In this document: positions 18,683 to 25,442 of the stretch, in pieces
Layout: every line of letters begins with the position of its first letter
Numbering within the stretch: the first letter of the stretch is position 1
Assembly (NCBI GenBank): GCA_963835775.1
Contig: CAWIHB010000020.1
Coordinates: 186,001 to 250,000 of the forward strand
Reading direction: 5' to 3'
DNA: 64,000 nucleotides
Source of the DNA: Palsa-504 sp963835775
Lineage (GTDB): Bacteria; Actinomycetota; Actinomycetes; Streptosporangiales; Streptosporangiaceae
The notes under the pieces: generated by a model
Seen by the model: the letters and a program-made list of their open reading frames with translations, nothing else
Databases searched by the model: none
Told to the model about the DNA's origin: nothing
Made by a program: the position numbers and the translations under genes

Positions 18683-18809
18683 GGATCCAGCTCAGCGGCG
18701 GCTCGGACCCCGCGGGGGCCGAGTCGGCCGTCGGCTGGTGCTGGCAGTCGCACCAGGTGCCGCCTGGACAGTCCTCATGGTGGTGCTTCCGGCATGAGAC
18801 GCAAATCAT
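18672..18809 (-). CDS. Small cysteine/histidine-rich protein, probable metal binder
   Basis: A 45-codon frame from ATG 18809, with AGAGAG just upstream. It encodes ICVSCRKHHHEDCPGGTWCD followed by CQHQ: two paired-cysteine knuckles plus histidines in 25 residues, which is hard to get by chance. The rest of the chain is low complexity, and its end is written by a tandem duplication. It is divergent from the phosphoribosyltransferase gene 80 bp away. The fold suggests a small zinc-binding protein; no function is recognised. A longer in-frame ATG exists at 18854. Confidence 0.55.
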   Translation of the reverse strand: MICVSCRKHHHEDCPGGTWCDCQHQPTADSAPAGSEPPLSWIRQG

Positions 18810-18889
18810 GCTCTCTATTGTGCGGCCTGGTTTGTGCTGCTTCTGCGGGCTCATGGGCTGTTTGCCGCCAGGCTGGGTACACCGGGTTC

Positions 18890-19558
18890 ATGACGGAGAA
18901 GACCGAAGCGGACGTGCTTCCCTTCCCCGACCGGCGGGCCGCCGGGCGGCTGCTGGCGGAACGACTGGCCGATTCAGTGGCCTGGGATAGCTGGCCCGAA
19001 CGAACCGTGGTGCTCGGGCTGCCCAGGGGCGGCGTAGCCGTCGCCGAACAGGTCGCGGCGATCCTGGGCGTGCCCATGGACGTGATCGTCACGCGCAAGA
19101 TCGGCTACCCGCCGCAGCCCGAGCTCGGCGTGGGTGCCATCGCGGAAGGCCTGTCCGAGCCCGTCTACGACCTCGGCCTGTTGCGCCAGCTGGCGCTGGA
19201 GCCCGCGGACCTGACCGAGGTGGTGGCGGCCGAGGAGGCCGAACTCGCCCGGCGGGTCCGGATCTACCGCGGTGGCAGCCCGCCGCCCCAGGTGTCGGAC
19301 CGGTGCGTGATCGTAGTGGATGACGGCCTGGCCACCGGCGTCACCGCCCGAGCCGCCCTGCGGTCGCTACGGGCCAGGCAGGCGGCGCACCTCGTCCTCG
19401 CGGTACCGGTGGCGCCGCCCGCCGCCGCTGTTTCCATGCGCGCGGAAGCCGACCAGGTGATCATTTTGGCCACTCCCCGCCGGTTCTCCTCGGTCGGGGA
19501 GTGGTATCAGGCCTTCGGCCAGCTCAGCGACGCTGATGTGCTTGCCTTGCTGACCTGA
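18890..19558 (+). CDS. Phosphoribosyltransferase family protein
   Basis: A 222-aa type I phosphoribosyltransferase fold protein. The PRPP loop is CVIVVDDGLATGVTARAAL near residue 140. Upstream come VVLGLPRGGVAVAEQVA and VIVTRKIGYPPQPELGVGAI, both conserved in the stand-alone PRTases sometimes fused to dienelactone hydrolase domains. The acceptor base is unknown; such proteins are not clearly purine salvage enzymes. ATG at 18890 starts the conserved region 40 residues upstream of the first motif; the open frame extends further 5' without a ribosome site. It ends 46 bp before the convergent wbl. Confidence 0.82.
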   Translation: MTEKTEADVLPFPDRRAAGRLLAERLADSVAWDSWPERTVVLGLPRGGVAVAEQVAAILGVPMDVIVTRKIGYPPQPELGVGAIAEGLSEPVYDLGLLRQLALEPADLTEVVAAEEAELARRVRIYRGGSPPPQVSDRCVIVVDDGLATGVTARAALRSLRARQAAHLVLAVPVAPPAAAVSMRAEADQVIILATPRRFSSVGEWYQAFGQLSDADVLALLT

Positions 19559-19604
19559 GTGGTTGACGGTGGCCCTGCGGTCGCGGTCCTTGGGTGCTCC
19601 GGGG

Positions 19605-19904
19605 TCAGGCGGCGTTCGCGCGGCGCATGCGGCGGCGGCGCTCAGCGGAGCGCTCGTCCTCGTTCAGCCCGCCCCAGGTGCCGTACTTCTCGGGCCGCGA
19701 CACGGCGTAGTTCAGGCATTCAAGCCGTACCGGGCAAGCAGCGCAGATCTCCTTCGCCTTGCGCTCCCTGATGTCCCGCTCCGGCTGGCGCTCACCGTCC
19801 GGGCCGAAGAAGAGCAACAGGTCCTCGCCACGGCACGCGGCAGCATCTTGCCACCCCCAGTTAGGGCGGGGAAGCACAGCCGACTGCCGACGTACCTGAG
19901 ACAT
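19605..19904 (-). CDS. WhiB-like (Wbl) iron-sulfur regulator
   Basis: A 99-aa Wbl protein. Cysteines 24, 54, 57 and 63 (AACRGED ... ICAACPVRLEC) ligate a 4Fe-4S cluster. The GTWGGLNEDER turn and an Arg-rich tail (AERRRRMRR) follow; the tail contacts DNA, usually with a sigma factor. The ATG at 19904 gives the full domain. Which Wbl subclass it is cannot be assigned with confidence. Its cluster would be built by the suf operon in this window. It is transcribed away from the repeat-protein gene across a 406-bp gap. Confidence 0.95.
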   Translation of the reverse strand: MSQVRRQSAVLPRPNWGWQDAAACRGEDLLLFFGPDGERQPERDIRERKAKEICAACPVRLECLNYAVSRPEKYGTWGGLNEDERSAERRRRMRRANAA

Positions 19905-20310
19905 GGATCAATCACCTCAACCAAGATGGTTCAAATCGTGCGTTACAGTGGATCGTCAGGCTCGTGGATACGCGTACGCGAACCAGTCCTGTCCGGGAAA
20001 CCTCCGTTTGCAAGATACAACGCGTCTTCTTGACGTGGTGTTCCCGTACGTAGGCGAGGCGATCGCGTAAGCAATCGGTCACTATACCGAACGGCTGGCA
20101 CCAGCTCGGCGGTTCACCCGTCCTTGCTAACCGCCGTGCGGCCCGCTGCGTGTCCGCCGATAATGATGCCATCGCATTAGTCATCTCGCATGCGAGCTGG
20201 CGAAATTCACGGCCGGATTTCCGGCTTCGTTCCTGCCATCCGCCAGGCTCCGGCTAGCCTGCCTGGCAATGTTCGTGACGAACTGGACAAAGGGAAGGGA
20301 GCACGCCACC
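19905..20310. other. 406-bp intergenic region between wbl and the repeat protein
   Basis: No convincing gene. A 90-codon - strand frame inside it has no ribosome site or recognisable domain. The region is clearly less GC-rich than its surroundings and must hold the divergent promoters of wbl and the repeat protein. Small palindromes such as tacgcgta near 19970 are visible. AGGGAAGGGA at 20291-20300 is the ribosome site for the + strand gene. Confidence 0.5.
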
Positions 20311-21564
20311 ATGGGCAGCATGTCAGCGTCGGACGCAGCGCCCCTGCCCCGGCTCGGCGAGGTCTTCTTCGACGTGCGCGGCAGTTCGCGCAGCATGCGC
20401 CTGAGCTGGTACGCCGATACCGGGATCTCGGTCTTCAGCATCTGGCAGGGCGGTACGTGCACCGGCACCTTCCGGCTGCCCCAGGAGGAACTGCCCCGGC
20501 TGATCGACGCCCTGCAGCGCGGCCTGCAGGTTGACCCGCGCGGCGCCGGCGGTGTGCTGCGCCAGCTTCCCGGCGCCCCGACAGATCCCAGACTGAGGGC
20601 GCTGCCGGGTTATGGCGGCGGCCGTGATTTCACCCGCGACGGTGATTTCACCGGTCCGGTAACCGGTGATTTCCGCGCCCTTCGGGGCGACGATGGGTCG
20701 GGCGTGATGGTATTCGGCACCCCCGAACGGAAAGCGCTGCCGCCCGCGGGGGGCAGTCACCGCGATCAGCCGCAATATCCGGAGCAGGCCCAGTACCCGG
20801 TGCAGGCCCAGTACCCGGTGCAGGCCCAGTACCCGGTGCAGGCCCAGTACCCGGACCAGGCCCAGTACCCGGACCAGGCCCAGTACCCGGACCAGGCCCA
20901 GTACCCGGACCAGGCCCAGTACCCGGACCAGGCCCAGTACCCGGACCAGGCCCAGTACCCGGACCAGGCCCAGTACCCGGACCAGGCCCAGTACCCGGAG
21001 CAGGCCCAGTACCCCGCTCGGGACTGGGGCCAGGGGTCCGCGGAGCGCGGCCAGTACACGTCGGGCTCGTATCCTGCCCAGGGCCCGTACCAGGGCCAGG
21101 GCCAGTACTCGGATCAGGGCCAGTACCCGTCGGTCGGCCGGCACTCGGATCAGGGCCAGTACGCGGACCAGGCTGAGTACGCCACCGAGCCGCAGTATCC
21201 CAGCCGGGCCTCTGCCGAACCTGGCCGCTCCGAGCACGGCTACGGTGCCTATGACGCCTACAGTCCTCAGCCAGCCCAAGCCGGGAGTGACCAGGGTTAC
21301 CAGCGGTACGGGCCTGGCGAACAGGCGTACGCCGGACCTGACCGCGGCGAGCGGTCCTACCCCGAGCCCTCGTACCCCGGGCCGTCCTACGCCGGCTCTT
21401 CCTACCCCGACCAGGGGTACGGCGGGCCGTCGTACCCGGATCAGCGTCACGATGACCGTGTGTATCCCGAGCCTGGCCCGGCCCGGACGCACGTACCCGG
21501 AGCAGGGCTACGGCGACTACGAATATGCCGGGTCGGGCAGCCAGGGGGCTGGCCATGGCGCTGA
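20311..21564 (+). CDS. Tyr/Gln/Pro repeat protein with N-terminal globular domain (frame broken at about 21487)
   Basis: Residues about 12-75 are compact: GEVFFDVRGSSRSMRLSWYA, then an aromatic strand and a helix (EELPRLIDALQRGL). I do not recognise this domain. From about residue 150 the chain is low complexity. Twelve copies of an 18-bp unit encode QAQYPx (x = V, D or E), followed by looser Gln/Tyr/Gly repeats. ATG 20311 has AGGGAAGGGA ten bases upstream. There is no signal peptide or membrane segment. The frame ends in an uncharacteristic Arg-rich tail while the same composition continues in the next frame to 22390, so a +1 shift near 21487 is likely. The intact protein would be about 690 residues. 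Such tyrosine-rich disordered chains could phase-separate or bind a surface; that is inference. Confidence 0.7.
   Translation: MGSMSASDAAPLPRLGEVFFDVRGSSRSMRLSWYADTGISVFSIWQGGTCTGTFRLPQEELPRLIDALQRGLQVDPRGAGGVLRQLPGAPTDPRLRALPGYGGGRDFTRDGDFTGPVTGDFRALRGDDGSGVMVFGTPERKALPPAGGSHRDQPQYPEQAQYPVQAQYPVQAQYPVQAQYPDQAQYPDQAQYPDQAQYPDQAQYPDQAQYPDQAQYPDQAQYPDQAQYPEQAQYPARDWGQGSAERGQYTSGSYPAQGPYQGQGQYSDQGQYPSVGRHSDQGQYADQAEYATEPQYPSRASAEPGRSEHGYGAYDAYSPQPAQAGSDQGYQRYGPGEQAYAGPDRGERSYPEPSYPGPSYAGSSYPDQGYGGPSYPDQRHDDRVYPEPGPARTHVPGAGLRRLRICRVGQPGGWPWR
20785..21013 (+). repeat. 18-bp coding tandem repeat (QAQYPx)
   Basis: Twelve consecutive copies of caggcccagtacccgNNN run from 20785 to 21000, then a partial copy. 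Copies 1-3 end in gtg (V), 4-11 in gac (D), 12 in gag (E). The block homogeneity suggests recent expansion by unequal exchange or slippage. Confidence 0.95.
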
Positions 21565-22390
21565 GCAGGGTTACGGCCAGCGCGGGTACGGCCAGCAAGG
21601 CCCGCGGGACGACGCGGGCCAGTCCTACTCTGACCAGGGATATGGCGGATACGGCTATCAGGAGCAGGCCCACCAGGGCCGGGGGCGCGCCGAGTCCTAC
21701 CCGGAGCAGGGGCCCGCTTACGCCGGCGACCGGGTGAGCGGCAGCTCCCAGGCTGTCCCCGACACAGCCGGATACGACCGCGGTAGCTACAACGGCAATG
21801 GTTACGACGAGGCCGGCTACGGCCGGGCCGATTATGACGGCGTCGGCTATGACGCGGCCGGCTACGACCAGCGTGCCTCTAACGGCGCCGATGGCTACGG
21901 TCATCCCGGCTACGACGGGGCTGGCTACAGCAGCGGCGGTTATGACAGTGCCGGCTACGACGCCGGCGGCTACAACGGACCGGGACTCGATGACAGGGCT
22001 GGTTCCGCGGGCGTCGGCTACCGTGAGGCTGGGTACGACAGCGCCGGCTACAACGGCACCGGCTACAACAGTGCCGGCCACGGGAATGCCGGCCACGGCA
22101 GTGCCGGTTACGACGGCGCCGGTTACGACGGCGCCGGCCACGGCAGCGGCGGGTACGGCGACGGTGGGTACGACAGTCCCGGTTATGACAGTGCCGGTTA
22201 TGACAGCGGCGGGTACGGCGGCGGCTCCAGCCCGTCCGGCGGGTACCGGCAGCCGCCTGCGAGCGGCGATCCGAGGGACCACGCGCAGTACGACGACCCG
22301 GACGTGACCCCGAGCCAGCCCATTTCCTCGTTCCCTTACGACGGCGGCCCGCCGCCGGAGCGGGAACATCGACGCCGTCGGCGGCGTTAG
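21487..22390 (+). pseudogene. Out-of-frame C-terminal half of the repeat protein
   Basis: From about 21487 the second frame reads RTYPEQGYGDYEYAGSGSQG and continues with many GYDxAGYDxxGY repeats (for example YDGAGYSSGGYDSAGYDAGG) up to HRRRRRR and the stop at 22390. Base use at third positions is fully coding-like. It has no start or ribosome site of its own, so it is best read as the continuation of the gene at 20311. The basic tail after a DPDVTPSQPISSFPYDG segment looks like a genuine protein end. Confidence 0.65.
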
Positions 22391-22404
22391 ACGTCACGTG
22401 GCCG

Positions 22405-22432
22405 GTGCGGCTGTGTCCCCCGGGCCGCACCT
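22405..22432 (+). terminator. Hairpin after the repeat-protein gene
   Basis: GGTGCGGC at 22405-22412 pairs perfectly with GCCGCACC at 22425-22432, 15 bp after the stop codon. TATTGCCTT follows. A likely intrinsic-type terminator without a long U-tract, as is common in high-GC actinomycetes. Confidence 0.5.
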
Positions 22433-22518
22433 ATTGCCTTCGCGGAATACCGTTCGGCTGGAGCCGCGTAGTGCCTTTCGCCGAGAGGCGACCTCCGCAC
22501 CGGTTAGCGTGACAGAGG

Positions 22519-22557
22519 GCCGGCGCGCTGGCGAGCGAGTTGCTCACCAGCCGCCGG
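22519..22557 (+). terminator. Second hairpin with T-rich tail
   Basis: An imperfect stem pairs GCCGGCGCGCTGG with CCAGCCGCCGGT and is followed by cctttagcgtttt. It is in the 247-bp gap between the repeat-protein gene and the convergent mscS-like gene. It could act as a backup terminator. Nothing else gene-like is seen in this gap. Confidence 0.4.
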
Positions 22558-22637
22558 TCCTTTAGCGTTTTCGCAGCTAGCGTCGGCGCCGCGCCGCTTA
22601 GGTAGTGTTTCCTAAGTCGTTCCGGACGGCCCGGGTC

Positions 22638-23618
22638 CTACCCCCACAGACCGCACCCGCCCCCCACAAACCCCACGCGCCCCGTTAGCCGGACACGTCC
22701 CTGCGGCTGGTGTGGGGGTGGTGGCTGGTGTGACGGCTGGGGCTCCGGACCGGCGAGGCGGTCACACGGCAACGGCTCCGATGGCCAAGCGGCGCCGCTC
22801 AGGCCGGTCCCGGGGGTCTGGGCTGGGGCTGCTCGGATCCGCCGGGCGTGCCTGACTTGGCGTCCGGGACGACCGGGGCGACAGGGGCGGACAGGGGCGA
22901 CAGGGGCGGACGGGACGACAGGGACGGACGGGGCGGACGGGACGGACGGGGCCTGGGCGGCGTCGTCCCCAGCTGGCGGTATGGGACCCACCACCGCGTT
23001 CAGGACCTGCGAGTTGGGGATCGACACCACGCTGCCGCCGGTATCGAAGCGGACATACGTGATCCCGATGTCGGTCACGATCCCGTCGAGCGTCCCGCCC
23101 AGCGCACCGGCGCGCAGCCGGATCGCATTGCCCACATTGAACGGTCTGGCGAAGACCAGGACCAGCCCGGCGAACACGTTGCTGAGCGCCTGCTGCGCCG
23201 CGATGCTGACGAAGACGGTGGCGAGCGCCCCGCCGACGAGGAGCTGGCTGACGGGAACGCCAAACAGCACGAGCGTGATCACCAGCGTCGTGAACTCGCC
23301 GACGATCAAGATCGCGTACCGGACGATGGCAGAATGTGCCGGGCCCGCCTTCGGCTCGAGCAGCTGCCTCGACTTCCCGGCCAGGCCGTAGGTCGCCGTG
23401 GATCCGAAAACGAGGAACAGCGCGGCTGTGCCGTAGATCACGAAGTGGTTGGTCAGATTGCTCGTGTTGAGGAAGTTGGACCGGCCATTGGCGGCCCCAT
23501 GTGAGATGACCGCGGCGGCGATCGCGAGAATCAGGGCGATGATCGCCTTCCACGGCCGGGTCTTGCGCTTGACGTGCTCGACCTTGGCCGACAGGTCGAT
23601 CCCTTCCGGGGCGTGCAC
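22638..23618 (-). CDS. Mechanosensitive ion channel protein, MscS family
   Basis: A 326-aa frame. Residues about 22-45, 58-80 and 97-120 are membrane helices. The pore helix is the Ala/Gly-rich LLVGGALATVFVSIAAQQAL near 128, and the MscS beta domain follows (FNVGNAIRLRAGALGG, GIVTDIGITYVRFDTGGSVV, IPNSQVLNAVVG). GTG at 23618 has GGAGG nine bases upstream. After residue 213 the chain enters a Val/Pro/Ala minisatellite. A +1 shift there would give a more natural ending (VVPDAKSGTPGGSEQPQPRP) stopping at 22799, so the last 80 residues as read are doubtful. It would act as an osmotic safety valve. Confidence 0.82.
   Translation of the reverse strand: MHAPEGIDLSAKVEHVKRKTRPWKAIIALILAIAAAVISHGAANGRSNFLNTSNLTNHFVIYGTAALFLVFGSTATYGLAGKSRQLLEPKAGPAHSAIVRYAILIVGEFTTLVITLVLFGVPVSQLLVGGALATVFVSIAAQQALSNVFAGLVLVFARPFNVGNAIRLRAGALGGTLDGIVTDIGITYVRFDTGGSVVSIPNSQVLNAVVGPIPPAGDDAAQAPSVPSAPSVPVVPSAPVAPVRPCRPGRPGRQVRHARRIRAAPAQTPGTGLSGAAWPSEPLPCDRLAGPEPQPSHQPPPPHQPQGRVRLTGRVGFVGGGCGLWG
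22868..22951. repeat. G-rich minisatellite in the mscS-like gene
   Basis: A run of imperfect 9-15 bp units built from gacggggcg, gacaggggcg and gacgggac makes up codons for Pro/Val/Ala/Ser in the channel gene. Such tracts change length easily and are where the reading frame appears to slip. Confidence 0.75.
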
Positions 23619-23724
23619 TCGCCCAGGCCTCCCTCCGCCGTGGCCATCGGCCTAACGGTATCGGCCAGGCATTGAGCGCGGCGGAACGACCCGGCATTAC
23701 CTGAAGGTGACCCGGACACGAGCA

Positions 23725-23755
23725 AAGCGCCGGGGACCAGCGGTCCCCGGCGCTT
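23725..23755 (-). terminator. Strong terminator of the acetate transporter gene
   Basis: A perfect 14-bp stem (AAGCGCCGGGGACC with GGTCCCCGGCGCTT) and a 3-base loop sit 15 bp after the satP stop. On the - strand the stem is followed by TTTGCTC. This is the clearest intrinsic terminator in the window. Confidence 0.85.
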
Positions 23756-23770
23756 ACCCAACCAGGATGC

Positions 23771-24445
23771 TTACCTCAGCAGCGCCGGGCCCACGGGGAA
23801 CCTGAGCTTGCCGCCCATGCCGGCCGCCATGCCGGCCGCCGAGGTGTACCAGGCGGCGAGCGCGGTGACCACCCCAAGGTAGCCGCCGATCTTGATCGTT
23901 GTTGTGGGGAGGAGTGCTGAGCCAGCTTTGAAGTTCCCGATGCACAGGACGATGAGGGTGACAAACAGGAGGACGAAGGTCGTGAACAAGGCTATGTTCG
24001 TCTGACTGATCAGGATCGTCGCGTACAGGGTGAAGATGCCGAACCCGAGCAGGATCCAGCCGAGGTCGTGGTTGAGCGACGCGACCGTCGCCGCCGCCGT
24101 GAGAGGCTTGATGGCCGCGACGGCCGGGTTCGCGACGAGCAGAACCCAGAAGCCGAGGCCGATCCAGAAGGCGCCGAACGTGCCGAAGCCGGTCGCGCCG
24201 ACGACGTTCCTGTTGCGGAACTCCCACATGGCCGCGCACAGCTGGGCGAACCCGCCGTACGCGAAAGCAAAGCCTAGCCAGGCGCTGCCGGTGGCATGGG
24301 TCATCCACCCGGCGTTCTTGGCCGACAGCAGGAACGTGGTGAGGGCAAAGGCGGCGAGCCCGAGCGGGGCTGGGTCGGCGATGCCGGAGGCGGGGATAGC
24401 AGGGGTTGGGGCAGGCTGGACTGTGCGGTCTTCTCTGACGCTCAA
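23771..24445 (-). CDS. satP: Acetate uptake transporter, GPR1/FUN34/YaaH (SatP) family
   Basis: A 224-aa protein with six membrane helices. The family signature near residue 26 appears as DPAPLGLAAFALTTFLLS, and FWIGLGFWVLLVANP lies near residue 90. These proteins form hexameric channels or symporters for acetate and succinate. The start is TTG at 24445 (TTGAGCGTCAGAG), supported by AGGAGGG six bases upstream with no closer ATG or GTG. It ends at a strong hairpin terminator. A near-palindrome at 24577-24600 in its promoter region may be an operator. Confidence 0.9.
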   Translation of the reverse strand: MSVREDRTVQPAPTPAIPASGIADPAPLGLAAFALTTFLLSAKNAGWMTHATGSAWLGFAFAYGGFAQLCAAMWEFRNRNVVGATGFGTFGAFWIGLGFWVLLVANPAVAAIKPLTAAATVASLNHDLGWILLGFGIFTLYATILISQTNIALFTTFVLLFVTLIVLCIGNFKAGSALLPTTTIKIGGYLGVVTALAAWYTSAAGMAAGMGGKLRFPVGPALLR

Positions 24446-24841
24446 AAGGATCCCTCCTAAATGAAGGAACGGCCCGTTCTCTCCGGCGTGCCGGGGCGGC
24501 TGTCGGAGGGGCGGATACCCGGCCTTACCTGCGTGCCTGGCGTGAAAACATGACTTTCGCGCCAGAACCTTTCTCAGGTCACATCTGACTCAGATTGACC
24601 ATATGAAAGATCCGCCAACAGCGTAACGCTGCGTGCGGTGCGGGGCGAGACCCAAACGGCCCCACTTTTCGTAACCATTCGGATCTGGCCCCCCTAAATT
24701 TGTTGCGATACACAGTGTTTTCCCTTGCCGGCGGTCCGGCGAACCTCAGTCGACGGAGTATTAAGGGCTCAGGCCAGCACTGGGTCAGCCAGCACTGGGT
24801 AAGATTGAGGGATACACGGAAGGCTCTAGGAGGGTCTGCCG
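24446..24841. other. 396-bp divergent promoter region, satP and DUF1707 gene
   Basis: No gene is seen. The region is AT-richer than average, for example ccctaaatttgttgcgatac near 24690. It contains the near-palindrome at 24577-24600, a 15-bp-period direct repeat (ccagcactgggt at 24774 and 24789), and the AGGAGGG ribosome site of the DUF1707 gene near 24829. Confidence 0.55.
24577..24600. promoter_or_regulatory. 24-bp near-palindromic operator candidate
   Basis: GGTCA-c-ATCTG-act-CAGAT-TGACC: two 10-base arms that are perfect reverse complements except for one extra C in the left arm. It is about 130 bp upstream of the satP start and 240 bp upstream of the DUF1707 gene. The size and symmetry fit a dimeric repressor site. 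Confidence 0.5.
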
Positions 24842-25258
24842 ATGACCGACCGTCCGATCCGCGCATCTGACCAAGAGCGGGAGAGCGTCGTTGACGTGCT
24901 GCGCGACGCGTTCACGGACGGGCGGCTGACGCTTGACGAGTTCGAGGAGCGCACCTCGGCCGCCTACGCCGCGAAGACGTGGACCGACTTGCGGGGGCTG
25001 ACCGCCGACCTGCCGGCTGAGCCGCTGTTCGGCACGGACCTCAGCCGCCAGCCGCAGGACCCCGGGCCGGCGGGGATGCCGCCAGCGGCCCTGCCGGCCC
25101 GGCGCAGGCGAGATCGTCCGTTCGACCGGGTGCTTCCCGTCCTGTTCGTCTGGATCCTGATCTCGGCCGCCGCCGGATCGCCGTCTATCGCCGCCGCGCT
25201 CTCTTTCGTGTTCGTCTGCGTGCTGGCCTGCCGGCTCGCCTACGGGGGGCGCTGGTAG
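24842..25258 (+). CDS. DUF1707 domain membrane protein
   Basis: A 138-aa protein. Residues 3-55 are the DUF1707 domain, beginning DRPIRASDQERESVVDVLRD with the typical GRLTLDEFEERTSAAYAAKT helix pair and ending LRGLTADLP. A Pro/Ala linker with an RRRRDR cluster precedes two C-terminal membrane helices (about residues 99-130). DUF1707 proteins are widespread in actinomycetes and of unknown function, often envelope-associated. ATG at 24842 follows a strong AGGAGGG. It reads away from satP and toward the glycosyltransferase-like gene 184 bp downstream. Confidence 0.9.
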   Translation: MTDRPIRASDQERESVVDVLRDAFTDGRLTLDEFEERTSAAYAAKTWTDLRGLTADLPAEPLFGTDLSRQPQDPGPAGMPPAALPARRRRDRPFDRVLPVLFVWILISAAAGSPSIAAALSFVFVCVLACRLAYGGRW

Positions 25259-25442
25259 CTGCCGGCGATGTCCGGTACGCCGTCGCATGTCATTGGGCGT
25301 AAGCCCGCAATCGGGTTCGAGCCGACGGCTACTATGGGGCAGCCGGCGCGGGAAAGCGGCCGGCATGCTGTTTACCCGGGGCCTGCGGGGTCAGCGAAGG
25401 GCCGGAGGATATCCGGCAGGCTCAAGGAGTCGGGAGGCGGTC

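Noticed and set aside
19912..20184. 90-codon - strand frame upstream of wbl
   Set aside because: No ribosome site, domain or codon bias; it lies across the divergent promoter region.
20785..21013. CRISPR-like array
   Set aside because: Units are contiguous without unique spacers, 18 bp long and in frame within a coding sequence.
21480..21500. Programmed ribosomal frameshift
   Set aside because: No slippery sequence, stimulatory structure or adjacent stop typical of known +1 sites; three other genes show the same apparent shift, so error or decay is simpler.
20323..22369. Long open frames antisense to the repeat protein (VRVLGL and GTGPGP repeats)
   Set aside because: They are mirror readings of the 18-bp and Tyr/Gly repeats, which keep all frames open. 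No ribosome sites or domains; third-position bias supports the + strand.
22762..23697. Alternative - strand frame across the mscS-like gene
   Set aside because: Arg/Gly-rich shadow frame without membrane helices; the MscS motifs are in the neighbouring frame.
25300..25330. tRNA T-arm-like sequence (tcgggttcgagccga)
   Set aside because: No acceptor stem, anticodon arm or CCA-compatible end could be folded around it.
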